This document shows, in pieces, positions 1 to 10,182 of a stretch of DNA of 64,000 bases. Location: positions 232,676,625 to 232,740,624 of the forward strand of contig NC_081180.1 of assembly GCF_029867415.1 (NCBI RefSeq). The letters run 5' to 3'. The notes beneath the pieces were generated by a model. That model worked only from the letters and a program-made list of their open reading frames with translations, had not been told where the DNA came from and searched no databases. This DNA is from Vicia villosa. Taxonomy: Eukaryota > Streptophyta > Magnoliopsida > Fabales > Fabaceae. The number at the start of each line of letters is the position of its first letter. Positions within the stretch are counted from its first letter, which is position 1. The translations under genes and the position numbers were made by a program.

Positions 1-104
1 TTATTTACACGATATTAAACCGTAATTAAATGGAAAGAGTTGAGAAAAATTATCAAAATACCACAAAAGTTTATCAACAAATATCCATATTTTGGATTCT
101 AACA

Positions 105-517
105 TTGCTGCCATATTCTAGCCTTCTCTTCAAGCCGTGCTTTCGCATCAGCCTCGGTCTCAACTGGTGGAGGATGAGGCGGTGGAATCACCGTGTCTGA
201 CGCAACCCAGTAAGAGCGGTTTCTAGGGTATATGAGTGAAAGAAGAGGAAGTGGCGATAAGATGTTGAAGGGAGAACAAAGTGCTAGGGTTTGAAGGGAA
301 AAGTGAGAGCAGAGAAAGACATAGAGAGAATATGTCGAATGGGCGGCGGCTAGGGTTGGGAGTGGGAAAGGAGACGAGAAGAGGCTATAAGAGAGAAAGA
401 AATTTGAACCGTAAAATTGAAATGAGAGAGAAAAAAAAGAAAGTAGTACATTGTGGGAAATATGGACGAATAGGAGTGTAACACTTGGTGTAACAATTCA
501 GAAAAGTAGAAATGTAA
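105..517 (-). pseudogene. Truncated duplicate of PRP8-like 5' UTR and first-exon start
   Basis: This segment is nearly identical to 1781-2196 (only a few substitutions and a 3-bp indel by eye). On the minus strand it contains the proline-rich start of the PRP8-like exon ([20 protein letters not shown], then KARIWQQ), then diverges at 104 and reaches a stop at once. It therefore keeps only about 28 codons plus the upstream leader. No splice donor remains and it cannot encode a protein. It is best read as a recent partial duplication of the copy at 1610-2196. Confidence 0.7.
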
Positions 518-1609
518 CTTCAAAATTATATCACAGATAGTTAGAGAATAGTTGACTGGTATTGACATATTGAATGAAAGAAGTATAAAATACCTTTCCC
601 ATTCCACTGTCTTGAGAATAGTTTTGAAGTTTACCAATCACTTCCCAAAGGTTCAGTTTTGTCATAAAGAAAAAGAAACTTGAAAAATATCAAGAAGTAA
701 AATAAAGATATATGTTAGATTTATTTTAAAAAAAAATCAAGTATCTAATTCTAACTGCAAATATACATTGTGATAAGTAAACAAAAAGTTAATCATGTCC
801 ATTTTAATCATACTACCCTCGCCGGTAAGACCGGTTTGACTTGACAGAAAGAGGACCGGAGAAATCAGTCTTTGGTGATATCATATTTTATTAAGGGTGC
901 ATTTGATATCATATAGCTATTTCCCTGCTAAATCAAAACTAAAACTAATTATTAATATCATATTTTATTTCAATCAACATCAATAACAAAGGAGCTGAAT
1001 AAGTAAGATTCCTTAAGTTAGTGTTCTTATTTCAACCAAAGTGTAGACTTTAAGCAACCATGTAAAACATAACCTGAAACCATGTGATCAAATGCAAAGT
1101 TAGTGTATGATTGTTACTGAATTCCTGGGTTGGTTAACCCATTACCAATAGCAAATCCTGGTTATTGTACATGAATCAAAACATACAGGAAAAATCAATC
1201 TCATGAAATCATACTATAAATTGAATATTGCAAGACGTTGATGTTAATAAAAGCGTTGAACTACAAAGTTAACTAAACGACCACACCTCTCATTAACCTC
1301 AGCAGTATTGAACTCAAATGAACTGAAAAAACAAAAAAATCAAACCAGAAAGTTATTACTCAGTGTTAATCAAAATCAACAGTGCACAATGTTAAAAGAA
1401 ACATAAACATACTTTTCTAGAACTCAAAGAACAAAAGATACAGAACAAAACATACATAGTAAGTGTTCTAACCTTTAGCCAAAAAATTCTTCAAACCTTC
1501 GATGTCACCTTCGATTCAAAATTTCACTTATACACAATCGATGTCACCTTTAGCCGAAAAAGTCTTCAAACCTTTACCAACACAATCGGACAATTCACGT
1601 ATACAGTTT
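518..1609. other. Intergenic stretch between the two PRP8-like copies
   Basis: AT-rich DNA with no convincing coding frame. A short imperfect direct repeat lies around 1470-1575, with shared words ACCTTTAGCC and TTCTTCAAACCTT. No terminal inverted repeat or poly-A tail was seen that would explain the 413-bp repeats on either side. Confidence 0.5.
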
Positions 1610-2196
1610 CTAAAAATATACGATTAGGGTTCCACAAATAGCTAATAAAAAGTGCGTGCAGAAATTTAATAGGTGAAAGAAACAACACTTACTGGATGAT
1701 TTTCCTAACGTGTGCATATCCTCTTTCTGAGTTTCAATAAACCTAAATTTCCTCTTATCGCTGTATCGCTTCGAGTTAAGTTGCTGCCATATTCTAGCCT
1801 TCTCTTCAAGCCGTGCTTTCGCATCAGCCTCGGTCTCAACTGGTGGAGGATGAGGCGGTGGAATCACCGTGTCTGACGCAACCCAGTAAGAGCGGTTTCT
1901 AGGGTATATGAGTGAAAGAAGAGGAAGTGGCGATAAGATGTTGAAGGGAGAACAAAGTGCTAGGGTTTGAAGGGAAAAGTGAGAGCAGAGAAAGACATAG
2001 AGAGAATATGTCGAATGGGCGGCGGCGGCTAGGGTTGGGAGAGGGAAAGGAGACGAGAAGAGGCTATAAGAGAGAAAGAAATTTGAACCGTAAAATTGAA
2101 ATGAGAGAGAAATAAAAGAAAGTAGTACATTATGGGAAATATGGACGAATAGGAGTGTAACACTTGGTGTAACAATTCAGAAAAGTAGAAATGTAA
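1610..2196 (-). pseudogene. PRP8-like pre-mRNA splicing factor, first exon and leader, frameshifted
   Basis: PRP8 is the large U5 snRNP protein at the spliceosome core. On the minus strand the frame from 1867 downward reads a proline-rich start, then [20 protein letters not shown] and [11 protein letters not shown], which I recognise as the conserved N-terminal segment of plant PRP8 ([20 protein letters not shown] in the family). After the QKEDM block the family continues PPEHVRKII. Here HVRKII is present but in another frame, because about 7 bp are missing near 1713-1717. A good donor (GTAAGTG) follows, with the exon ending at 1693. The codon where a start would be sought is GTG, not ATG. 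The remaining PRP8 exons are absent from the window. Upstream bases to 2196 are shared with the copy at 105-517 and are probably leader. This is a gene fragment, not a working splicing factor. Confidence 0.75.
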
Positions 2197-2446
2197 ATGG
2201 TAATGACCAATGAGATGAGAACAATTGGCATGGATGAATTTCTATTTTGTTAATTACCTGAATAACCTTTTGGCTTTGGAATTGTTTTATTGTGGAATGG
2301 TAGAAAGGTCAGTTTGGGCAATTCTTTAGTATTGAGTAGATAGTTGATTAATATAATTGATTTATATTTGGATACATTTATGTAAAAGTAAGTTGAAAAA
2401 TAAACTTCAGTATAAAAATCATCCATAATCAATTCGACATAATCTA
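2197..2446. other. Intergenic spacer
   Basis: AT-rich spacer between the PRP8-like fragment and the LINE. No gene recognised. The word TCAATTC at 2429-2435 recurs at 3651-3657 just past the LINE poly-A, so it could be a decayed target-site duplication, but at 7 bp this is weak. Confidence 0.35.
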
Positions 2447-3645
2447 TAACTAAATGCCAAACAGTGGAACATGAGTTTGATTAGAGAGTTGTTTGACTTT
2501 TCAGGAGTGGACGCTATTACCTATGTTCCGTTAGTGGAGGATGTTGTTGTTGACCGTTTGGTGTGGAGGGAAGAGAAAGATGGGCATTATAGTGTTCGTT
2601 CTGGTTATCGCCTTTGGAAAAGTAGTAAGAAGCCTCCTAGCCAGGATAATATTGAGGTTAATTGGAATGGTTTGTGGTCTATCACTGCTCCCCCACGTGC
2701 GAAACACCTTCTTTGGCGGATTTTCTCGGGTTGTTTGCCTTCTCGGGTTCGACTACGACAACACCATGTTCCTTGTCCCACTATGTGTCAATTTTGTGGG
2801 GAGGAGGAGGAGGATGATTGGCACTTGTTTTTCGGATGTCCTGAGACTATTGAGTGTTGGAGAACAGCAGGTTTGCATGACACTATAGCACCCTTCCTTC
2901 ATCATAGTAATGACATTCGATCTCTTATTCTTAATTTATGTAATAGGGAGGATAGGAAGATAGTGGGACGCTTTGCTATGATGATTGAGTTATTGTGGCA
3001 TAACAGGAATGACTTTATTTGGAATAATGAGAAGGAGGAAGTGTCAAGGCTCGGTTGGTTAGCTTTTCACAAGTGGCAAGAGTGGTGGCTGGCTCAAAAT
3101 CCGAAGGATGGAGAACCGTCTCTTTCTTCCCCTCTTTCTTGGAATTCCCCCCCTCCCGGATGGTTTAAATGTAACGTTGATGCGGGTTTCAACCGTACCC
3201 AAGGAACTACTAATAGAGGTTGGTGTATCCGAGATAATTTGGGGAATTTTGTCAAAGCAGGTGTCGCTTGGGATGTTGGCTCGTTCTCTATCCTTGAAGC
3301 GGAAGCGTTGGCCTTAAAGGAAGCTATTCAAAGTGCTTTAACCCTTCATCTTGACAATGTTATCTTCGAAGGCGATTCTCTTCAAGTTGTCCAAGCTATT
3401 CATTCTAATACCATCGGTAGTTCTGAATATAATTTTATTATTCGCTCTATTAAATCTTTACTTTGTAATTTCATGAACTTTGAGGTTAAGTTCATTAAGC
3501 GTCAAGCGAATATGGTTGCCCATTGTCTTACAAAGGCGGCCAATTCTTGGTCTCGACGCAGTTATGTTAACAGTATTCCTCGTTGTATTGACTCTATTTT
3601 GATGAATGAAAGAAGTTAAGCTTGTTTTGGTCAAAAAAAAAAAAA
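2447..3645 (+). mobile_element. 5'-truncated L1-type LINE (zinc-binding RT tail plus RNase H)
   Basis: An open frame at 2471-3619 (382 residues) is the C-terminal part of a plant non-LTR retrotransposon ORF2. It has the zf-RVT segment at residues 33-130, with a C106-x2-C109-x8-H118-x4-C123 cluster. An RNase H domain of the plant LINE type lies at about 232-358, with acidic residues D237, E276/E278 and D302 and the closing motif RQANMVAHCL. The frame stays readable upstream of the first ATG to about 2447 (AKQWN before the Met), so the ATG is not a true start: endonuclease and reverse transcriptase have been lost by 5' truncation. The stop is followed 14 bases later by a 13-A tail at 3633-3645, the expected LINE 3' end. 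The frame is uninterrupted, which suggests a fairly recent insertion. Confidence 0.88.
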
Positions 3646-4039
3646 TAGAGTCAATTCAAAGACAAGATAAATTCTATTTTTTATAAATCAAACACCTCAA
3701 AATCACAAAGAACCTCTAAAATTAATTCTAAATCTTCCAAAAATTAATTCAAACGGTCCAATTAATATTGATTTCTACTTTAAATTGTTTTTAATATAAA
3801 TAACGTCTATCAACCTAACCGCTAATTTAATAAAAGAATTAAAATTAAAAAGATACACTAGATTTCATAGTCAATGCTTTATAGCCTCACATTAATACTT
3901 ATAATTCTAATTTTTTATTACAAGCTTTTGTCAATAGAGAAATAAAAAACAAAAGGGAACAAAAATTCTTACATCAATACTGTGATTGATTCTTCTATTG
4001 AACTGTATCGGATAATACGTAACGAAAACGACAAACAAA
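3646..4039. other. Intergenic spacer upstream of the first isomerase gene
   Basis: AT-rich sequence that must include the promoter and 5' UTR of the gene at 4040. I see no clear TATA box at a convincing distance and no other gene. Confidence 0.4.
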
Positions 4040-4756
4040 ATGTGCAGTCTCGATAAGCGTGAAAATCTATGGATCCTAACAATCACCGGCGACGATCAAA
4101 ACCGCCTCAATCCAACGCTAATCGATTCCCTTCTCACAACCATAACAAATCTCGCCACTCAATCCACTCCCGGTTCCGTCCTCATCACCACCGCCAAAGG
4201 CAAATTCTTCTCCAACGGCTTCGACTTGCTATACGCTCGCGCCGCCGGCTCCAAAACCGCCGCTGCCGTTCGTCTTCAATCAATGGTGGACGCTCTCAAA
4301 CCCGTCGCCGCAGCGTTGATCTCGCTTCCCATGCCGACGATCGCCGCCATCAACGGTCACGCCTCCGCCGCTGGATTCTTACTCGCGTTGTGTCATGATT
4401 ATGTGATGATGAGAAGTGATCGAGGCGTGTTGTATATGCCGGAGGTGGATCTAGGTTTGCCGTTGCCGGATTATTTTACGGCGGTGATGAGGGAGAAGAT
4501 CAAGTCGCCGGCGGTGCTGAGGGATGTGTTGTTGGGGGGTGTGAAGGTTAAGGGGAGAGAGGCGGTTGAGATGGGGATTGTGGATTCGGCGCATGATAGT
4601 GCGGAGAGTGTGGTGGAGGCTGCTGTGCGCTTGGGGGGAGAATTGGCGGAGAAGAAATGGGTGGGGAAAGTGTATGGTGAGATAAGGAAGAGTTTGTATC
4701 CTGATGCGTGTAAGGTTTTGGGATTGACTCCAATTTCACTCGTATCTAAGATTTGA
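4040..4756 (+). CDS. Peroxisomal enoyl-CoA delta isomerase / enoyl-CoA hydratase family protein (paralogue 1)
   Basis: A single-exon 238-residue protein of the crotonase superfamily, closest in my reading to plant peroxisomal delta3,delta2-enoyl-CoA isomerases, which reposition double bonds so unsaturated fatty acyl-CoAs can enter beta-oxidation. Visible family features: the substrate loop AKGKFFSNGFDL (residues 52-63), the oxyanion-hole segment INGHASAAGF (104-113), the HDYVMMR stretch (119-125) and MPEVDLGLPLPDY (133-145), where E135 sits at the expected catalytic acid position. The C terminus is SKI, a variant PTS1 peroxisome-import signal. The length matches the family, and the ATG directly precedes the conserved LDKRENLW start. 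The paralogue at 9466 lies in the same direction with no gaps and about 39 differences. A hydratase activity cannot be excluded from sequence alone. Confidence 0.9.
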   Translation: MCSLDKRENLWILTITGDDQNRLNPTLIDSLLTTITNLATQSTPGSVLITTAKGKFFSNGFDLLYARAAGSKTAAAVRLQSMVDALKPVAAALISLPMPTIAAINGHASAAGFLLALCHDYVMMRSDRGVLYMPEVDLGLPLPDYFTAVMREKIKSPAVLRDVLLGGVKVKGREAVEMGIVDSAHDSAESVVEAAVRLGGELAEKKWVGKVYGEIRKSLYPDACKVLGLTPISLVSKI

Positions 4757-5557
4757 ATTGAGTTTTAGTCTTTTTCAGATTGCAACTTTTTCATTGGATT
4801 GTTTAATCATTGAATTGGGGATAAGTCTGATAAAATTAGATGTCAGTGTATTTTTGTTCGGTCAAAGGTACTCCGTATCATCTTGGTTATATTAATCATG
4901 AACTCATAATGGGTATAAATAAGAGGTACTATTATTGTTGCAATGTGACTTTGTTGCAATTATAATATTGTAAACACACGAATTGTGCATTTTAATTGTC
5001 AGAAGAGGTTCATCGTTCGTTTCTCTATAAAATCTTAAATACAACTCAGTTATCAACCGTGCAGGAATTTTCGAGAGACATTGCGAATTTTCGAGAGACA
5101 TTTCACTTATTAACTTTTATATACTTACCTAAATGCAATAATATTGTTCCGATAAATTGTTCCTTCAGTTGATAGCCGAGTAGAAATATGGGACACAGGG
5201 TTAAGATTTTGAATTCTTTTATTCACTAACTCATCACCAAGAGACTATAATGAAGCTATTTTAGGCCACGGACCATCGTTTGGATAAGCTGATTCTCAAC
5301 AACCATCCCAACCTTGACACTATCATGGAAACCCAACAACCAAAAAACTTGCACATGGGATAGATGAATACCAATTTTAAACGACGTATGTAAATCCAAC
5401 AACCAAATACTTGCAATTGAAATAGAAGAATACTAATATTAAAGAATGTATGAATGTTAGGTTTGAAGCACTCAATCCTAATGACTTTGAAATTTTTGTC
5501 AATTAAAACTTCTTCCTTTCACAGCACCATTTCTTCAAGAATATGGTTTTCTCAATT
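4757..5557. other. Intergenic, no recognisable gene
   Basis: 3' flank of the isomerase gene and AT-rich spacer. A short tandem duplication GCGAATTTTCGAGAGACAT-like occurs near 5060-5102. No coding frame or element ends recognised. Confidence 0.4.
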
Positions 5558-5752
5558 AACTTCCTAATTATATACCCCGATAAGTTGGTTTAGTGGTAGA
5601 GACTTTAGTTTTTGATAGTGTGCTCTTCTCAAAATTTTGAATTCGAATTTTTGTATTGGATGAATTGATGGTGAACTTTGCTCTAACTTTAAATAGGACC
5701 CTCGCTAATAGACGAATATTAATTTTGTTTTTTTTTAAAAACTTCTTAATTA
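5558..5752 (+). mobile_element. tRNA-like SINE with 13-bp target-site duplications
   Basis: The body (5571-5739, about 169 bp) begins with GATAAGTTGGTTTAGTGGTAG, resembling a Pol III A box from a tRNA head. About 50 bases later comes AATTCGAATTT, resembling a B box. It ends in a T-rich tail. It is flanked by AACTTCCTAATTA (5558-5570) and AACTTCTTAATTA (5740-5752), a 13-bp direct repeat with one mismatch, as expected for LINE-assisted insertion. Family assignment is not possible by eye. Confidence 0.65.
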
Positions 5753-5899
5753 CGAAAATATTGTCATTAACACCTTTTTTTTTTTTTTCTACTGTACGTT
5801 TCCTTACTAACTACCCTCGCCTAAACTAGAAGAAGTAATTCATTATTACCTTGTCTAACCAACTATCACCATCACCCCTTTTTTCCCCTCACATTTTAA

Positions 5900-6177
5900 T
5901 TCAAGTTATGAATATTCACATGATACACATTTAGGTAGGTCCGAATTTAGTGTTATTGTTAAGAATATTCAGAATTTGTTGATTTTGTTTCCGAACTTTG
6001 AGGTAAAGTTCATTAAACGCCAAGCGAATTTGGTTGCCCATACGTTAGCGAAGGCGGTCAAATCTTGGTCTAGGCGTAGTATCTTTAATTTTGTACCTCC
6101 TTGTATTGAATCTTGTTTGATGAATGAAATCCATTAAGTTTGTTATTGTCAAAAAAAAAAAAAAGACTTCAAGTTAT
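5900..6177 (+). mobile_element. Short 5'-truncated LINE tail with 10-bp target-site duplications
   Basis: 5910-6137 reads through in one frame and matches the last about 70 codons of the LINE at 2447-3645 (shared FEVKFIKRQAN and SWSRRS blocks). It ends at TAA 6135-6137 and then has a 14-A tail at 6151-6164. TTCAAGTTAT occurs at 5900-5909 and again at 6168-6177, giving target-site duplications that bracket the insertion. Only the RNase H C terminus and 3' UTR were inserted, the usual result of aborted target-primed reverse transcription. Confidence 0.85.
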
Positions 6178-6699
6178 ACCTCAAATCACACAACACTATT
6201 TCAACCAAACTACACTTTAAAAAATCTCACATTTTTCTCTAATTTCAACATAATCTTAACAACAATTTTACATCTTATCAAACTCCAAAAATTGACTCGA
6301 GAATTTTTTATGGAGCAAATCTATTATAGTAGTGGTTATTTCAGTATGAATTTTTTTTAATTTTTATAATATTCCATTAAAACATTGTTTATCTATAGAT
6401 GTTTTTTATATGAAAGAAAATGCTCTAGATTGATACAAATAAATATTTTAAAAATAATTATTAACTATTTGGTGTGCTTTCGCTTGACCCAAGAATTATG
6501 ACTTGGTCCCTCAATCTATAAAACAGGTTTGAACCACACCATTTTTAATAGCTTTCTCTTAACCTAGACTTTGTTTGGAAGTGATGTCCACGAGAGTTGC
6601 ATCCAATAATGGAAACCAAGAGGCCCTAATAGAGACGTGTGTTGTTAGGAATTACATCGCCAAAATCAAACCCTGCAAATAAGTGTTTGAAACATCTAT
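6178..6699. other. AT-rich intergenic DNA
   Basis: No gene recognised. The right part may already belong to the decayed gypsy element that follows, but no LTR edge could be placed. Confidence 0.35.
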
Positions 6700-8455
6700 A
6701 AACTATGACAAGACGATGAACTATAGGAGAATAGAGGTGTTGGATCCCAACCCTTCTCTGCCAAGATTTGGGACTCATCAGCCCCAAAAAATGTCAAGAC
6801 GCCTTTACTAGTAACGTTTGATGGAAAGAGTGGTCTTCAAGAGGACATCATTGCCATCGATACACAAATGATAATCATAGGCGCAAAATGTTCTCTCGAA
6901 TGTAAAATTATATCTAAAACCTTGAAGGAGACATCCTTGGGTTGGTATTTAAACCTCCCTAAGTTCTCTGTAACCAGCTATCACGATCTTTCCAGAAAAT
7001 TAATCCACCAATTTTCAACAAGCAAGCAACATAATGTGTCCACCGCAAGCTTGTTCATTGTGCGTCAGGTACATTTTGCGTCTTTATGCAAATACCTAGT
7101 GTTCTTCATTGAAGCCACCATCAAGATGATAAATCCTAACCAAAAGATGTTCGTGGGAGTCTTTCAGAACGGACTAAAAGTCAAACATTTTAACAAATCC
7201 CTCACCTAAAAAATATGCAAACTCATTGGAAGAAATAATGGCTAGGACGAATTGTTATGTAAAGGGTAAGGAAATAAATACATAAAAGAGAACGAACGAC
7301 ACAAAGGAAAGCAACCATGGAGGATTTGAGACCTCGATTCATCGCAAAAACAGCTTCCATCAACGATTCAAGAAATTAGGGGCCTTCTAACCTCCCAGAA
7401 GGCATGCAGAGAACTACGCGCCATTGAACATCAGGTGAGAACAAATATGAAAATAAGTTTTTCATACCAAAATCATAGAATCCTTAACCCCTAAGTGGGA
7501 AATTATGGGGAACAATTTTAAGAAGTGGTACAAATATCATAAGGTTAAAGGAGATATAATGCCTCATTCAAGTGGATCATCTTAGGATGTACGTTAAGAC
7601 TGCAACATATAGGTCTAGAACAAGAACGAGATTATAGGCGAGATAGTCTTAGAAGCCCCCAACCAATGAGAGAAAGGGAATTAGAAGAAATAAGTGAAGA
7701 AAACCTCACTTGCCACCACTTAATACTATCATCAAAGAATTTTCCAGAGGGGCGAGTCGAGCTCTTTAGATCAAGAGATGTAACCGTTAGGTCATGCATG
7801 TCGTAGATTCACCCTCAATGCCTCACTAAACTTATGCCTCTAAGGTCAACTTCTGGCATAGAGACATTGTTAGAATCCTTCCTCGTGAATACGTCTCTAG
7901 GGTCATCAGTGTACAAATATTCAATTGGATTTTAAGCGAGTACACATAGACCCTGACAGCTTACCTGGCGCCCTATACTAAGATGCCTTTGAAAGATTGC
8001 AACGATACCTAAAGCACTAACAACCCTAAAGGCTATTTCGTGGGTTTCTCAAGAGGGCGTTCTAAAGTATATAGATTCTCATCATTTAAAACAATTGTTT
8101 CGAACCCATGTGCATCGCCTTCTAAACATCGATTGATGTGTCAAGGCGGTCGTAGATGAAGTCGACACTATCAAAACTTTCGTCCTAAAATGAAGACACC
8201 TCTTGGCCTCAAGAGGTCGTCATGTGAAAGGTAGCCTGGGAGGAATCTGCTACACCCTCGTCAAAAAGTGTCCTCTTTTCCAAGTCTATGAGAGTGTCTT
8301 TCTCCATATCTATGAGAGTGTCTTTCTCCCCGTCTATTAGGCACTCTTCCCCAAGTTCACCTTGTGTTTTTTGGCAGATGACTTTTATAAAAATGGGACC
8401 TATTAGACTCTTGGTGTTATATGTTTCACTTATAAATTGGGGCTTGACCAGTTAG
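6700..8455 (+). mobile_element. Decayed Ty3/gypsy-type element (gag and possibly protease remnants)
   Basis: The best-preserved part is 6868-7209, described separately. Downstream, frames with many stops still show gag-like pieces (around 7207-7260, a stretch like YANSLEEIMARTNCYVKG) and a weak protease-like stretch around 7960-8060. The whole is riddled with stops and frameshifts, and no LTRs, primer site or duplications could be placed. The ends are approximate. Confidence 0.5.
6868..7209 (+). pseudogene. Retrotransposon gag fragment
   Basis: This 113-codon frame carries the core of a plant Ty3/gypsy gag (Retrotrans_gag type): LGWYLNLPKFSVTSYHDLSR, a lysine-rich segment, then FQNGLKVKHFNKSLT. 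In the family this region assembles the particle capsid. The first ATG is internal. Homology continues before it (a TFDGKSGLQEDI-like stretch near 6817-6850) and after the stop (near 7210-7260) in a broken frame. It is an old remnant with no coding potential for a full gag. Confidence 0.7.
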
Positions 8456-8460
<5 letters not shown>

Positions 8461-8529
<69 letters not shown>

Positions 8530-8653
8530 TTTACATACTATTTATTAAGTTTTAGTTAGTTTAGTGACACTTTCATTGAGAAAGATCTTGAGCGTTTAAC
8601 GCTGGCTGAAAACATGCTAAAATGGAGAACCTAGAGACTCAGAGATCGTTCAA

Positions 8654-8719
<66 letters not shown>

Positions 8720-8847
8720 TTTACATACTATTTATTAAGTTTTAGTTAGTTTAGTGACACTTTCATTGAGAAAGATCTTGAGCGTTTAACGCTGGCTGAA
8801 AACATGCTAAAATGGAGAACCTAGAGACTCAGAGATCGTTCAAATGT
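8461..8847. repeat. Duplicated (TA)n microsatellite plus 131-bp flank
   Basis: A TA tract (8461-8525) is followed by a non-repetitive segment (8526-8657). The same pair then recurs as a TA tract at 8659-8715 and the segment at 8716-8847, offset by 190 bp. The two non-repetitive segments look identical. This is a simple tandem duplication of a microsatellite with its flank, probably recent. Confidence 0.9.
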
Positions 8848-9465
8848 AGTTATACTTATACACCTTTTATCTAGTTACTTTATAAAATTTCATATTCAAC
8901 CAACACATTTGTCATGTATAACTAAAATTTTCTCTTTTATGGAGTTAAATTTGTACATTATTATGTGTTTTATGTACTATTTGATATGATCATAATGTTA
9001 TGTTCAGTTTAATCGATCAAACATATTTGATCTTTCAATTATATTTTAATGCATGTTGCACCTGTAGTATGTTTGTGGATTTATAAAGTGTCAAGACTAA
9101 TAGGTCTACACCAAGAATAAATTATTTTTTTTATAAGCAAGATTCATTACTAAAAGTGTATTATGGATACTCGAACCCACTTACAAAAACCGAGAAAGAC
9201 TTAGAAAAGAAAAATTTCCCACCAACTAAAACTTAACCAAGATTTCCCACCGGTTACCAAAAATAAAATCATAAAAGTTACACTACACCATGAATAACTT
9301 ATTGTTGGTGCCTTGGTGGTTGTATATTAAGATAAAGCCACTTGTCTAATTTGTAGTGTGTTGAGAGGCAAAATTATTTATTCATTTGGTGATTACTAAA
9401 CAACAAAAGAAAATATTTGAATTTGATTAGAATTGTGGTGGAATGAATAAGTGATTAATAAAAAA
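8848..9465. other. Intergenic region upstream of the second isomerase gene
   Basis: AT-rich. It does not visibly resemble the upstream flank of the first isomerase gene, so the duplication that made the pair either did not include the promoter or is too old for it to be recognisable. No gene recognised. Confidence 0.4.
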
Positions 9466-10182
9466 ATGTGGACTCTCGAGAAGCGTGACAACTTATGGCT
9501 CCTGACTCTCACCGGCGACGACCAAAACCGCCTCAATCCAACTCTAATTGACTCCCTTCTCTCAACCCTAACAAATCTCGCCACTCAATCCACTCCCGGC
9601 TCTGTTCTCATCACCACCGCCAAAGGCAAATTCTTCTCCAACGGCTTCGACTTACAATATGCTCGCGCCGCCGGCTCCAAGTCCGCCGCAATGAACCGCC
9701 TTAGTTCCATGGTCAAATCCTTCAAACCCGTAGCGGCGGCGCTGATATCTCTTCCTATGCCAACCATCGCCGCCGTCAACGGCCACGCCTCCGGCGTCGG
9801 GTTCCTGCTTGCGATCTGCCATGATTATGTCTTGATGAGGAGTGATCAAGGCGTGTTGTACATGCCGGAGGTGAATCTCGCGCTGCCGATGCCGGATTAC
9901 TTCGCTGCCGTGATTAGAGATAAGATCAAGAAGCCGGCGGTGCTGCGTGATGTGTTGTTGGCCGGTGTGAAGGTTAAGGGGAAAGAGGCGGTTGAGATGG
10001 GGATTGTTGATTCGGCGCATGATAGTGCGGAGAGTACGGTAGAGGCTGCTGTGCGCCTGGGGGAGCAATTGGCGCAGAAGAAATGGGTTGGTGAAGTGTA
10101 TGCTGAGATAAGGAAGAGTTTGTATCCTGATGCGTGTAAGGTTTTGGGTTTGACTCCGAAATCACTCATATCTAAGATTTGA
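9466..10182 (+). CDS. Peroxisomal enoyl-CoA delta isomerase / enoyl-CoA hydratase family protein (paralogue 2)
   Basis: A single-exon 238-residue crotonase-fold protein, co-linear without gaps with the gene at 4040 and about 84% identical by eye (39 differences). It keeps the AKGKFFSNGFDL loop, the oxyanion-hole segment (VNGHASGVGF at 104-113), MPEVNLALPMPDY with E135, and the C-terminal SKI tripeptide that should direct it to peroxisomes. A GTG 15 bases upstream is in frame, but the ATG at 9466 gives exactly the paralogue's length and is the better start. Differences cluster in residues 73-86 and around 109-111 next to the oxyanion hole, so substrate preference may differ between the copies. 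Expected role: beta-oxidation of unsaturated acyl-CoAs. Confidence 0.9.
   Translation: MWTLEKRDNLWLLTLTGDDQNRLNPTLIDSLLSTLTNLATQSTPGSVLITTAKGKFFSNGFDLQYARAAGSKSAAMNRLSSMVKSFKPVAAALISLPMPTIAAVNGHASGVGFLLAICHDYVLMRSDQGVLYMPEVNLALPMPDYFAAVIRDKIKKPAVLRDVLLAGVKVKGKEAVEMGIVDSAHDSAESTVEAAVRLGEQLAQKKWVGEVYAEIRKSLYPDACKVLGLTPKSLISKI

Noticed and set aside
2429..3657. TCAATTC at both sides of the longer LINE as target-site duplication
   Set aside because: Only 7 bp, AT-rich and not directly adjacent to both element ends, so chance is likely.
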